Source of the DNA: Bdellovibrio sp.
Lineage (GTDB): Bacteria; Bdellovibrionota; Bdellovibrionia; Bdellovibrionales; Bdellovibrionaceae
Reading direction: 5' to 3'
DNA: 43,585 nucleotides
NCBI GenBank assembly: GCA_013360185.1
Contig: JABWCO010000012.1
Location: 1 to 43,585, forward strand
Shown here: positions 1 to 10,500 of the stretch, piece after piece
Layout of the letters: every line of letters begins with the position of its first letter
Numbering within the stretch: position 1 is the stretch's first letter
Position numbers and translations under genes: made by a program
The notes under the pieces: generated by a model
The model's database searches: none
The model's input: only the letters and a program-made list of their open reading frames with translations
Told to the model about the DNA's origin: nothing

Positions 1-1139
1 GAAAACGCCGCCACATTCGACGCTGCATCAGAGCCTGCGTTTTGAACAGCTCCTGTTATGCGAGAGTCATTCCCTGCTGCTACCGTGCCTACGCCTGTTC
101 CTACATTGAGAGAAGCGGCACCACCAAGAGCGGTCCATGCCCCATCGCCTCTTAAATAAGTCGTATTGTCCGCTGTTCCCGAGGTTGCTTTAGTAGCAAG
201 AGAACCTAAGCCACTCACGTCGGACGTCGAAAGAGTCACCGCGCCGGTGCGTCCTGCGACGCTTGTCACAGAACTACCCGCACTAACTGTCTGCCAAGTT
301 CCATCACCGCGAAGATAGGTTGTATTATCTGCTGTTCCTGTGGGACTCATTGTTGCTAAAGAACCTAAACCTAAGCTGGTTCTTGCTCCCGATGCCGTCG
401 TAGCCCCCGTACCACCATTCGCAATCGCTACAGTACCGCTAACATTTGTCGCGGTCGTTGCCGTTGAAGCATTCCCGGTGATGTTAATCCCAGCAGATGT
501 ACCACCAGCATTGAAACCATTTAAGATAGCATCAAGTTTTGTGAATCTATCAAAGATGCTTTCCAAGTTCGACTGAACCACGCCTTTTAAGTTGTTCACA
601 TTGATAAAATCTGTATCAGACTTACTGTTGAGCATCTCAGAGTTCACCGCAAAGCCCACAGAGCGCATATTAAAATCTGCAACGATGTCCTCACCTTGAA
701 CATTTAAACGAATACGCAAAACCCTGCGATCTACATTCGAGGGAATATAGCTTTGACCTGAAGAAATAATGTTATTGGCTAAATCTACGCATTTAAGATT
801 AGTGCGCGTTGTTTTATTATCAAGCACCTGACTTAAGGAAAGAACCGGAGAAGGGTTGCGAATACCTGGGGTCGCTGCCGCGCTATCTCCTAAAACTAAA
901 TTTAAATAACCGTTAGAAATATTCTTACCTGAATGTTCTTCTTCACGCAAAACACAGTGATTTTGGGGATCAAGAACTTGTGCTGTCACGCTGATACCAC
1001 TCACTGTCGGATAACTTCCGTCAGATCTTTTCAAAACGGCCTGAAAGCTAATGCCTTTATGTTGTGCATGCCCCTCTATAGAGAACCCTAAAAATAAAAT
1101 TAGTCCTATAACGGATGAACAGACGTACCGCTTATTCAT
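1..1139 (-). CDS. Secreted tail-fibre-like repeat protein (3' part cut by window edge)
   Basis: The reading frame is open from an ATG at 1139 to the window edge, so the C terminus is missing. It starts with a Sec signal peptide (MNKRYVCSSVIGLILFLGFS, then cleavage near GHA-QH). Next comes a domain of about 180 residues with a single mention of cysteine-containing strands, then low-complexity modules. The modules repeat the pattern GTADNTTYLRGDGTW with flanking LGSLAT and INITGNASTATTA segments, as in phage tail fibres and in the large surface 'anchor' proteins of Bdellovibrio. Such proteins often end in an endosialidase-type self-cleaving chaperone domain, but that part is outside the window. 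The start overlaps the stop of the upstream lipoprotein gene by 8 bases, so translation is probably coupled to it. Role in surface attachment is inference from the modules. Confidence 0.85.
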   Translation of the reverse strand, partial: MNKRYVCSSVIGLILFLGFSIEGHAQHKGISFQAVLKRSDGSYPTVSGISVTAQVLDPQNHCVLREEEHSGKNISNGYLNLVLGDSAAATPGIRNPSPVLSLSQVLDNKTTRTNLKCVDLANNIISSGQSYIPSNVDRRVLRIRLNVQGEDIVADFNMRSVGFAVNSEMLNSKSDTDFINVNNLKGVVQSNLESIFDRFTKLDAILNGFNAGGTSAGINITGNASTATTATNVSGTVAIANGGTGATTASGARTSLGLGSLATMSPTGTADNTTYLRGDGTWQTVSAGSSVTSVAGRTGAVTLSTSDVSGLGSLATKATSGTADNTTYLRGDGAWTALGGAASLNVGTGVGTVAAGNDSRITGAVQNAGSDAASNVAAF

Positions 1140-1554
1140 AGAAGACCCCTTCAATTTCCCACTGACTATTATTTACTGCTTTTGTTTTTTCTGAAATTTC
1201 ACCAAAGACCCCAGTAACTTGGTAGTGACCGGACGTTACAACTTCACCGTGGATAAAATCTGGATCTTTGCGATTGAGATGCCCTATAGAGTCGATGCTT
1301 TCAGACAACGATTGAATACTCGCATCCAAGGAGCAAGCACTTAGACTGAAGATCAGCCCACAAAAAATGAAAATTTTTTTTAGATTTATTAAGACGGATT
1401 TATTGCTGAGTTGCTGAGTTGCTGAGTTGCTGAGTTGCTGAGTTGCTGAGTTGCTGAGTTGCTGAGTTGCTGAGTTGCTGAGTATAAACGTACCAGACAG
1501 ATTTCCTCTGTCAAGCACCTCACTCTCGAATGTTAAATCATTTTGCTCACGCAT
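1132..1554 (-). CDS. Phase-variable lipoprotein (octanucleotide tract in 5' coding region)
   Basis: A 140-residue frame opens with ATG at 1554, which has a GGGAG ribosome site about 10 bases upstream. It then passes through ten copies of an 8-bp repeat, read as the octapeptide LSNSATQQ. After the repeats comes a typical lipoprotein signal, NLKKIFIFCGLIFSLSAC, with lipobox LSAC, followed by about 65 residues of unknown function. There is no ATG, GTG or TTG between the tract and the signal sequence. The only usable start is upstream of the tract, so repeat number sets the frame. Both alternative frames stop within eight codons after the tract. The 55-residue extension ahead of the signal sequence is odd; a lost start codon (ATA at the expected position) fused to the repeat-bearing leader is possible. 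The stop overlaps the next gene. Confidence 0.8.
   Translation of the reverse strand: MREQNDLTFESEVLDRGNLSGTFILSNSATQQLSNSATQQLSNSATQQLSNKSVLINLKKIFIFCGLIFSLSACSLDASIQSLSESIDSIGHLNRKDPDFIHGEVVTSGHYQVTGVFGEISEKTKAVNNSQWEIEGVFYE
1403..1482 (-). repeat. Ten perfect tandem copies of an 8-bp repeat (contingency tract)
   Basis: On the plus strand the unit is TTGCTGAG, repeated ten times without a mismatch; on the coding strand it is CTCAGCAA. Eight is not a multiple of three, so gain or loss of one unit shifts the frame of the lipoprotein gene. With ten units (or 7 or 13) the frame is open. Confidence 0.97.
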
Positions 1555-1710
1555 CTTTTTTACGCTCCCGTTACTTTATTTAGAAGCATTAAGCTTATCG
1601 GCATCCGTAAACAAAACTTTAAGAGCGTTCATATTTCCATACGAAAACGTCTCAAAGCAGGACTACCGCTCCAGACAAATGTCGCGGCCTCTTTGAACTA
1701 TAAATTTGCC

Positions 1711-1734
1711 GATTTTTTATACCGCTAAAAAATC
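1711..1734. repeat. AT-rich perfect hairpin between genes
   Basis: GATTTTTTA pairs with TAAAAAATC around a 6-base loop, between the stop of the 185-residue protein gene and the phase-variable lipoprotein. It might slow or end transcription, but the stem has almost no G-C pairs, so its function is uncertain. Confidence 0.35.
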
Positions 1735-1749
1735 AGATAGGATTACCGA

Positions 1750-2307
1750 TCACTGATTTTTAAGCATCGCAAGGAGAAGATAAATAGAAGAAAAAGCTCC
1801 CACCCATGCACCAATAACCGTTAAAAGTATCAACATGACTTTCTTAGACTTCGAGAAGTTCGTATTTTTTAGAATATGCAAGATACCAAACGAGGCTACT
1901 CCAGCAAATCCACCCGCAATTAGTCCTCCGCGTGTCGCCAGTGGGAGTGTCCAGATAAGGCCTAACGCGATATACTTTAAAGCTATCATATCTTTGCTTT
2001 GCGCCAATGAAGACTCTTGAATAGCAGGACCGATGACTTGTTCAATTCTATGCCCCCTATCGGAGACCAATGTCACCTTGGGCATCCACTTTGACCAGTC
2101 CACACCGACAGTTACTGTCACCATAGAATCATCCGACATTTTTAGTTTATACTCACGATGAAGTCGAAAACTAAAAGCGTTATTCATTATGTAACCATTT
2201 ACTTTAACTTCATCCCTACCTGAAAGACCTAAGAATAAATCGACGGAATCAACTTGTTCGTTGCCAAGATATACCTTCCATCGCCAGTCTTGATATTCTG
2301 AAAACAT
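1750..2307 (-). CDS. Membrane protein of unknown function, 185 residues
   Basis: The first 110 residues look soluble and beta-rich (WRWKVYLGNEQVDSVDLFLG and a later VTVTVGVDWSKW segment). The last 75 residues contain two to three membrane segments, including a glycine-rich stretch (GGLIAGGFAGVASFGILHIL). The ATG at 2307 has a good AGGAG site (GCAGAGGAGCCTTAT before ATG). It lies in the minus-strand run of membrane proteins behind the Rhs gene and is the last gene before the phase-variable lipoprotein. I do not recognise the family. An accessory or immunity-like role is only a guess from position. Confidence 0.7.
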   Translation of the reverse strand: MFSEYQDWRWKVYLGNEQVDSVDLFLGLSGRDEVKVNGYIMNNAFSFRLHREYKLKMSDDSMVTVTVGVDWSKWMPKVTLVSDRGHRIEQVIGPAIQESSLAQSKDMIALKYIALGLIWTLPLATRGGLIAGGFAGVASFGILHILKNTNFSKSKKVMLILLTVIGAWVGAFSSIYLLLAMLKNQ

Positions 2308-2456
2308 ATAAGGCTCCTCTGCTTCACTTACAATCAGGTTCAGGAATACGGATTTCTTTTACAAACTCGCCATCGCCGCTCTTTACATTTTCAAAAGACA
2401 TAGGACTCATTCACACCACCCATAACTATGCTAAGAAATAAGATCTGTTTTACTAA

Positions 2457-2666
2457 CTACTTTCTTTTATGCTTGACCGCGCCGGCTACACCAAAAAATA
2501 TTGCTATCGCTAACGCTCTCAACAGGGCGGATTTCAAATTCAAATGAACTAAATCTCCTTTAATGAAGAATACCAGAGACACTTCGATTATAAAGAAAGG
2601 TAAGGACATTAAAATTAATGCCTTCAAAGAAATTATAAGAAACATCTTCATATTATCAATATTCAT
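2457..2666 (-). CDS. Small two-segment membrane protein, 69 residues
   Basis: Two hydrophobic segments (about residues 8-34 and 44-62) with a positively charged tail ending KHKRK suggest an inner-membrane protein with a short loop. The start may be residue 1 or the Met at residue 6; no strong ribosome site is visible for either. Size and layout match the next gene upstream (68 residues), and the two may be diverged duplicates. It is AT-rich by eye. Family unknown. Confidence 0.55.
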   Translation of the reverse strand: MNIDNMKMFLIISLKALILMSLPFFIIEVSLVFFIKGDLVHLNLKSALLRALAIAIFFGVAGAVKHKRK

Positions 2667-2740
2667 ATTACTATCTTAAAAATTTAAGTGCATAATCGGT
2701 GTAGTTAGTATAACTCCTAATTTCTCATAGTCGGTCATGT

Positions 2741-2947
2741 CTAAAATTTAATATGCCTATATTTTTCAAGTGTCATAGCAAAGACCACTCCCGTTACCAA
2801 AAAAATCAAGGTATCGAACTTTGTTAGAAAAAAACTCCATCCTTGCACCATAAGTACAATGCTACCTAGTACCAAAAATGGAGCGCCAAAAAATAAAGAC
2901 ATCTTAAATAGTAGAGATAGAAATTTTCTAACCTTGACAAAAATCAT
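2741..2947 (-). CDS. Small two-segment membrane protein, 68 residues
   Basis: It has a basic N terminus (MIFVKVRKF), a hydrophobic segment at about 10-35 and a second at 45-60, then a basic tail (EKYRHIKF). It starts 2 bases after the stop of the upstream 198-residue protein, and that gene's last codons supply the AAGG ribosome site, so the two are translationally coupled. The layout resembles the 69-residue protein downstream. Unknown family; its coupling suggests it works with the upstream membrane protein. Confidence 0.6.
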   Translation of the reverse strand: MIFVKVRKFLSLLFKMSLFFGAPFLVLGSIVLMVQGWSFFLTKFDTLIFLVTGVVFAMTLEKYRHIKF

Positions 2948-2949
2948 TG

Positions 2950-3546
2950 CTACCCTTGCGATTTTCCTACCAACTCTAAACTTTGCATTAGAGAAATACT
3001 TTTAAGGCCAGAGTCACTCTTTTTATCTAAAGAAATATATACTAATTTATCTAGATTTTTATGACTCTTCTGAATCATATCTACAATATAGCTCCATTCC
3101 TCTTTCTGAATCTTATACACATATCCTTGATCCTGATTCTTTAAAGAGGAGAACTTAAAAAACATTTTCCCGTCAGAAAATAAAACAATTTTATCAAAAT
3201 CGTGAAAAGAATAACTACGCTTCTTGTTTTTTAAATAAATTATTCCTTCGGAAATACATACGTCGAATTTCCATGCTAAAAAATAAATCGAAATAATTCT
3301 AGAAATGTAGGTAAGTAGAAGAAAAAATAAAAAAATCCAAAAAACCTCAATAAGTTGACCAAATAAAACATCTATTGAAAAAGAACGTTGAGAGATAAAA
3401 GGAGCAAAAACTCTCACCGCGAGCGCAATCATCGACAATGCAAATACTGAAAAAAGAGCACTACGCATAGATCTGTATGATACGTTTACTTTTAGAAAAT
3501 TTCCAAAGTTTTGAAATTTTACTTTCGGAGAAAGGTCTATTTCCAT
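2950..3546 (-). CDS. Membrane protein of unknown function, 198 residues
   Basis: The N-terminal 25 residues are soluble, followed by two membrane segments (about residues 29-50 and 65-92). The cytoplasmic-looking C-terminal part (FDVCISEGIIYLKNKKRSYS and onward) resembles the PH-like folds that follow paired membrane helices in some small bacterial membrane proteins. That resemblance is by eye only. The upstream AGGAG lies about 13 bases from the ATG, longer than usual. It is part of the Rhs-downstream run and coupled to the 68-residue gene behind it. No function can be assigned. Confidence 0.65.
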   Translation of the reverse strand: MEIDLSPKVKFQNFGNFLKVNVSYRSMRSALFSVFALSMIALAVRVFAPFISQRSFSIDVLFGQLIEVFWIFLFFLLLTYISRIISIYFLAWKFDVCISEGIIYLKNKKRSYSFHDFDKIVLFSDGKMFFKFSSLKNQDQGYVYKIQKEEWSYIVDMIQKSHKNLDKLVYISLDKKSDSGLKSISLMQSLELVGKSQG

Positions 3547-3575
3547 CTATTGTAATCGTGCTCCTATATTAACAG

Positions 3576-3800
3576 TTATGAAGATTTTTTATTTCTCTTT
3601 GTAGTTTCACTTTTTTCTGAGCGCCACTTAGATATAAGAACGATCGCCGCCACAATTAAAACGACCGCTATTACTAGCACACTTTCTATTTTTTTATAAA
3701 AATCAAATCCTTTCGACAAACTAAGACCGATTACAATAGAGCATGCGATGGTTACGTTTATCAAAGCTTGGCGAAAAGTAAACTTCTCATTCTTTCTCAT
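3576..3800 (-). CDS. Small two-segment membrane protein, 74 residues
   Basis: An open frame extends to 3932, but that would overlap the upstream gene. The ATG at 3800 has a GGAG site 6 bases ahead (GGAGTTTTT before ATG), so I choose it. The product is MRKNEKFTFRQAL, then hydrophobic segments at about residues 13-28 and 40-57, and a strongly basic tail (KWRSEKSETTKRNKKSS). It is the third small two-segment membrane protein in this run. Family unknown. Confidence 0.65.
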   Translation of the reverse strand: MRKNEKFTFRQALINVTIACSIVIGLSLSKGFDFYKKIESVLVIAVVLIVAAIVLISKWRSEKSETTKRNKKSS

Positions 3801-3846
3801 AAAAACTCCATTAGTACGCACTTCGAACAGCACATCCGACAATAAA

Positions 3847-4596
3847 TCAATCCACATTCCATCCCATAATTTTTCTAGGCTTAGCAAACTCAACAATCGG
3901 AGCACCCTGCAATGAATTTGCGTCAATAACATTCCACTGCCGATCTATTTTCTGCCATTTTTGGTTGTAAAAATCGGCATCAGGAAAAAGTTCGTCAATT
4001 AAAGAAAACCTATCGTTCATACTTTTCCGAGTCGTCCTTATTCCAATATATTTGCCAACCCCGATAGTCTGAAAACAGACGCAGATCAAATAACCATCTT
4101 CAGTTTTGAAAGGCTCCATCTTTAAATCCGTGGACCTCCATGACCAATTATTTCTTGCAACCTCTTTATCGGTATCATAACGACCTGCTTGAGACTTTCG
4201 ATACCTTAGAATAAGTTTACGTGAAGATTTCTCTATAGTTTCCCATCTTTGAGTTTCAAGTTTTTTCATAATTTGCTCGGCGGGGAAATCCTTAACTTTT
4301 ATAAAAAAATGGTTATCTGGAGAAAAAAAATAGGGATACCACTTCATTTTCCTATACTCCAAAAAAATATTCGCACATAAAAACCCAACAATTATCGGCA
4401 TTACAACCGTCATGCCGATGATATAAGTTTCCCAATAAGAACGAAGGGGCGAAGATTCATTTCTAAGCTCAATTAAATAGGTAACATACATGATTAAAAA
4501 TGGAAATGTGACAAAACAGACTAAAAAACCAAATAAACCAACGCTGCAAATCTCCTTTAAAAATGTGCGAGGACGCTGAATCACAATCTTTATCAT
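3847..4596 (-). CDS. Membrane protein coupled to the Rhs gene; candidate immunity protein
   Basis: This 249-residue protein has two N-terminal membrane segments (about residues 16-42 and 57-76) and a soluble C-terminal domain of about 165 residues with many aromatic residues (KWYPYFFSPDNHFF, NNWSWRSTDLKMEPF). The ATG shares one base with the TAA of the giant Rhs gene (TAATG), so it is made by re-initiation after the toxin-like protein. In Rhs and other polymorphic toxin systems the gene directly behind the toxin encodes the immunity protein. Here the toxin tip is hydrophobic, and a membrane-bound immunity protein would fit a pore-forming target. I know of no family match; the immunity role is inference from position. 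Confidence 0.7.
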   Translation of the reverse strand: MIKIVIQRPRTFLKEICSVGLFGFLVCFVTFPFLIMYVTYLIELRNESSPLRSYWETYIIGMTVVMPIIVGFLCANIFLEYRKMKWYPYFFSPDNHFFIKVKDFPAEQIMKKLETQRWETIEKSSRKLILRYRKSQAGRYDTDKEVARNNWSWRSTDLKMEPFKTEDGYLICVCFQTIGVGKYIGIRTTRKSMNDRFSLIDELFPDADFYNQKWQKIDRQWNVIDANSLQGAPIVEFAKPRKIMGWNVD

Positions 4597-7500
4597 TATG
4601 GCACCTTCATCGAGTTACAGTTGAGTCCACACGCAGGACTTAAATCTCCTGTAGTTGGTAGAACACTATTCAATAGTATATTGACTCCTCTTTCCAACCA
4701 AAATGAAATCTTAGGTCCATACTCTTTCGCCCCAACAGCTATTGCGGGAGTCGCAAATCCGACTATACCTCCAGCAACAACACCTGTAAGCGCTCCAGCC
4801 CAACCACCAGTCGCTCCGCCGTGAAGTCCTAATACGGCAGCATTGCCAACTGCGAGAGCCGTTCCTAATCCAAATCTTGGTAAAGCCGCCGCAATTCCAT
4901 ACCCAAGCCCCCCACCAGCGACACTCAATAGAAACCCTTGAGTCCAATTCGTCAGAAACACGCTTCCAAAATTAGCCCAGAAATTCCCACCCATGAGAGA
5001 AGCCTGAAGAGAACTAAACAATATTGCGGGAATTAGAGAAGTAATCGCCGCCTCAAATAAAAATCCGATAATAGGAGCTAAAAAGGCAAATTTCCCGTCC
5101 GGGTCCACGTAGTTCACACCATTGTTATTTGCGTAAACGTACTTGTTGATCACACTAAGGGCACTTGAAAGTTTACCCGGATGCGGATCTTGCTGAATAA
5201 ATCTACCCGTCGCTGCATCATAGTACCGAGCCCGATAGTAATATAACCCAGATTCTTCATCAAACTCTCTGCCCGTATAAGCAAAATGCGTTCGTAGCGG
5301 CGGAGCTGAAGAAAGATCGGCGCTATTATCTGGACTTACTAATCCCAGTACCTCTCCAAATGCAGAGTAATGAATACGCTGAACAATATTCCCCGCACTA
5401 TCTGAGACTGCCTTCACTGAGCCTACATGGTCTTTGATAAATTCATAAGTTCCAGAATTCTGAGCGAGCCCAGCGGAAACTCCAGCGCTACTTATATCAA
5501 CACTCAATACATCATCTGTAGTCAGAGCAGAGTGAGTGTATCGCGCAAGTAAATTTCCAGATGCGTCTAGTTCGACAGACATCTCCTCACCATCATAACC
5601 GTAGTTACGCGTGTAATTTTTAATTATGTTACCAGGGCTATTGCTGTCATAAACCTGCTTCCGAATACGTCGGCCCGCCGGATCATAATGATAGCTCGCT
5701 CCCTTGTATGAGTTCGCAGAAAGTGCATTGGCGTAATAAGCCACGGACACAAGTTGATTTTCTGAATTGTGTTCAAACTTAACAACCTGTCCCGAGGACT
5801 TATTAACTTTTTGCATAATATTGCCAGAGTAATCATAAAAATACTGATTTCTGCCATCATCGGTTAAAAGCTGTCCCGTGGAGTCATAGACATAAGCACC
5901 CAGCAAATCAGTTATTCGATTTCCTAAGTTATCGTAAGAATAAGATTCTTGCGCAGGAAGACTTAGTGGTGTCGATCCATTGAGGGATGCAAAGGTTCGA
6001 TTTACACTCGAAACATAGCCAGCTTCATCATATCCGTAACTTTCCGTGGCAGATACCCCCTGACTTCCAGTTACAAAGCCAAGTTGATTATGGCTAAGAG
6101 TTATTGCTTCGACCGATTGGCTGTTTGATGTTTTATTATATATCAAAGATTGCAAATTTCCGGTCGCATAAGAAATCAATTTATTTATTCCCACGCCATG
6201 AACTTGCTTAAGCCTATTCACCCCATCATATCCAAAGTAAAAATTCTCACCTTTCGTATTCTGAAGTTGTCCCAATCTCATCGCTGAATCATAGCCATAT
6301 AAAACTTGACCACCCAGCGAATCTGTCATGCTCGTGCGTTGATCAAAAGAGTTATATGTGTAAGCAGTCGCATAAGAGCTAAACCCAGAGGCTCCATTGA
6401 AGGCTTGAGTCTGAAGACGAGAACCGACATCATAAGTATTTGAAATCGTACCCGTGCTGTTCGAGACTGTTGCCAAATTTCCCCTAATATCATAAGTGAA
6501 GCTATAAGTTTGCTCCGGCGTGACCTTAGAAATCATTTGGTTCAAGTCATCGTAACCAAAGGTGATCGTCTGATTTCTCTCATTAGTCTGACTGATTAAA
6601 TTTCCATTTTGGTCATAAGCCATCGTCACACTATAATTGAGCGGATTCGTTTTCGATGTCAGCCGTCCCAAAGAGTCGTAGACAAAAGACGTTACTTTCC
6701 CCTTAGGATCTGTAACCTCAGTCAATTCACCAGCAAGAGAATACGTGTAAAGAGTTTTCTCTGCTCTCGGGTTCGTTACCGATGTCAGCCTATTGAACAA
6801 GTCGTACTCGTAGGCTTCATTGACGAGCTGCGCTCCATTCACAAGAGTTTTTAAACTCATATTGCCATAGGCATCGTAAGAGAATCTTGTCTCTTTATCA
6901 TCCGTATTGACCTTAACTAAGCGACCTTTATTGTCGTAATCGCGAGTCTCAGTCGTTGAGTCACCATTGGCGCCGACTTTCTGGATCTGAATAGGTAATT
7001 CAAATCCATTGTATGCCACGGTGGTCGATGCCCCTGCGATGTCCGTCGTGCTTAGCAATAACCCCGTCGAACTCGAATAATTTCTGTGGACTGTTTTACC
7101 GTTTGTAGTTTCCGCGATCACATTCCCTAGGGTATCGTACCCCAAGATTTTCTCTTTGCCCGTTGCGGAATCATAACTCCGCACAAGATCACCCGTGCTC
7201 GAGTTATACTCAAACTCTGCATTCGAAGTATCTGGCCTAATGACGGAAACTGGTTTTCCATTTTCATTATAAGCAAACGTTGTCTTTCCACCGCTTGCAT
7301 CAGTTATCACCTGAACAAATCCGTTAAGGTCTTTGTCGATTTTGATCTCAATTCCTTTAGGGTCTATGATCCCATCATAAACTCCTCTCGTCGCTCCCAC
7401 GCGACTTTGCAATTGCCCAGGATTTTCATTAGTTCCAGATGCCAAAGATTTAGAAACTGAGTCTGCTATCTGAATTTGCGAGTTATCTGGCTTAATAACT

Positions 7501-10500
7501 TTTACCAGTCGATTGGCAACGTTATAGAAGTACTGTATCGCACCGTTCTTTTTATTGCCCTCTACCGACATGAGTCCTTTGGCATTGTACTCGTACTCTT
7601 GCCGTGAGCCATCAGGATACTCAACTTCAGAAAGCTCACCTTTCGAATTATAAGAGAATAACGTCAGTCTCCCACCGGGATCACGAATGCTGGAAAGAAG
7701 GTCGCCGGAATATTGGTATAAAACGCTATCACCATTCGGATAGGTAACTTGCGTTAAACGATTATTAGTATCGTAGCTATAATTTACAGATAGCCCAGCT
7801 AAATCAACGCTCTGAGTTTGATAGCCCTTATCATTAAAATGAACTTTAAAGCCATTTCTAAATGTTCTGACCCACGATCCATCTTCATTTTTCACAATAC
7901 TTGAAAGATCTTTATTTCCAGGAACAAATGCCAAACCATTTGCCGAATCGGCAAACGTAATTTTGCGAATCTTATTGTTTCCCGAATCTGAAACGACCAG
8001 CGCACCATCATTCGTTACAAATAATTGCGTCGGACTAAAGAGCTGAGTACTTAGAGGAGGAGTACTATCTCCATTGTCACCAGGTGCTCCAGTACCAGCC
8101 ACAACGACGGCGGCTCTATTGGCAAAGTCAATTCTTACAACTCGATGATGCCCAGTATCTGCGACGTATAAATAGCCCTTGGCATTATCTACCGCTAAAC
8201 CTGATGGCATTGAAAAGAAAGCTTTCTCCGCGGCTACAGAGTTAGCTAATACTCCCCCTTCACTTTGTGAAAGTCCGGCGAAGACAGTCATCTGTCCACT
8301 CCCATCAACTTTCATAATGTGTCCCGCCTCTGTCGCAATAAAGAGATTTCCTGCGGCATCTAATGCGACTGCACGAGGATGAAATAGACCTCCCTCAGTT
8401 GCATTGACAGTACTTCCTACTGGAATATCTGAAGTTCCACCACCACCAGCAAGAGTGCTGATGACGTTATTATCGAAGTCCACCAAACGAACTTGGTTAT
8501 TTCCCGTATCGGCAACAATAAATGTATTTGCTCGAGGACCATAGATAACAGCCGTCGGCTTATTTAATGGACTAGAGTTAACTTGCGAATAAGGGTCCCA
8601 GCCCGCAACGGGAACCACCCCAGAGCCTTGCACCAAGTTTCCACAGGAATTGTTTCCGGTATTTTCACTCGATGTACTGTCTTGAGTTCTATAGCTGCAA
8701 TTCATTCCTGTTCTGTTGTTACATTCCGTCATAACGAAATTCTGGAGATTGAAATCTGGAATCGGATTTGCCAAGTGGGATGCAACTCCCAGACCTTGAG
8801 GATTGATTGAGCCCGCAGTACCCAGCCTACCGGCAAACAACGAAGTTGTTCCGTTTGAAACTCGGATCAATGCATGACGAGTTTGATCTGAGTACACAAC
8901 ATCACCATTGGACAATGGTAAGAATGTCACGGGCTGACTGCCGTAAGTATAGTCAAATTTTTTGACCTCGCAATGAGACTTCGGAGTATATTGAATGACA
9001 GGCTCGTAGTGATCTCGAACGCAGATATTTCCGCCCGGCCACTCCCAACGTTCATCACAAACATAAATATAATCAACGATGTCAGATTGAGTCCAATTGT
9101 AGTTATAGTTACCCGCTACAATGCCTTTCATCTCAGACGCAGTTCCAAATTCTTGTGCTGAAACTGAACTTCCGCTTAAATTCGCTTGATAGAACTTCAT
9201 GCCATCAGATTTTGCGAACTGTACATTTGGATAACCGACTAAGCCGACTCCTTTTTTCAAGTCGCCGCCAAGGGTTCCGATATTGGCAATCGTTTTAATA
9301 GTATCTTTTTGGTAATAACTAGAGACATTTCCATTCGATTCTTCAATCATCAAATGATTGTCGTTTGGATTTACAATTCGCTGTACTCCCGCAATCTTCC
9401 ACCCACGACCTACGGACGATTGAACCTCATTCTGAACAAATAAAGGACCGCCCACGTCTTGATCAAAAGCGTTTTCGATAGTTCTGCGCTCATTGATATT
9501 TACCGGGTCAGCTTTAATCATAGGCTGCTCTGTTTGCGCCGAAACATTTTGATCAGCACCCAAGACACGATACTCTACGGTTCTCGTACCCGTAATCTGC
9601 TCTTTAAAACTTGCTTCGTAATGGACATTGAATGGATAAATACCTGTTGGTAAAAAGCCAGTATCATCCGTTCCTGGCTTTTTCATTTCTACTGCAAAAC
9701 TTACAACAGCCTGATTTGGAACTCCGACCATTTTAAATTTCTCAGTTTGAATATCATTTGAATGAAATTGTGCCGTTATATAATCAGGCTGGATAAGAGA
9801 GCGCACCGTAGTCACCGAAGTGAAGTCGATGGCCGTCAGTGCCTCTACATACGGCTGCTTAATAAGGTCGTTATCCGTTTGAATGGGGCTCTTATCCAAA
9901 CATGCAGGAATAATAAATATTCCCGAACAAAAACGAGTACGAATCTTATATTTTACAACATCAGTTCCCGTTTCAGTATATGTTTGCGCCTCCAGCTCTT
10001 GCAGAGGAAAGTCGAAAAGGTTTGTCACCGCCGCCGTTGGTCGCGCCCAACTAGAGTTATAAATTAAAGACGGTGTAATTGTTTTATTCAAAACTGTAAA
10101 TGATGGTGCATCTATTGATGTCTTAACGCCACCGTCAGCAATATTTGCTCCAGGTTTATCCTGATCCCCGATTTTTTTAACCACGGGAGATAATACTGTT
10201 GCGTATGCAAGAGAGAAATGGCGAATCCCTTGACCAGATTTAGTACGAACCGACTGTCCACCGTTTTCAACAGTACCAACGCCCCCGACTTCCCAGTCGC
10301 CCGTTTTCGAATTATAAAGCATAATCGCAACATCAGTCCCCTGAGGGTACTCACCTACATTCGGCATCGTAACATCTACAGGTTCAGAAAACGTAGTTCC
10401 CGAGGGTTCCAGTGCAATCACTTTCGTTGGCCGCGCAAAAGCGGGAGGCGGAATTGTTGTACGGCTCACCGGGATTTCTACAATCGAAATTTTCCCATCG

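Noticed and set aside
1483-1516. TTGACA and TATACT just upstream of the octanucleotide tract as a promoter
   Set aside because: The spacing is 22 bases, too long for a standard promoter. Translation from ATG 1554 also needs a start further upstream.
2324-2410. 28-residue frame (MSPMSFENVKSGDGEFVKEI) ahead of the 185-residue gene
   Set aside because: Short, no clear ribosome site and no recognisable feature; could be a leader peptide but cannot be supported.
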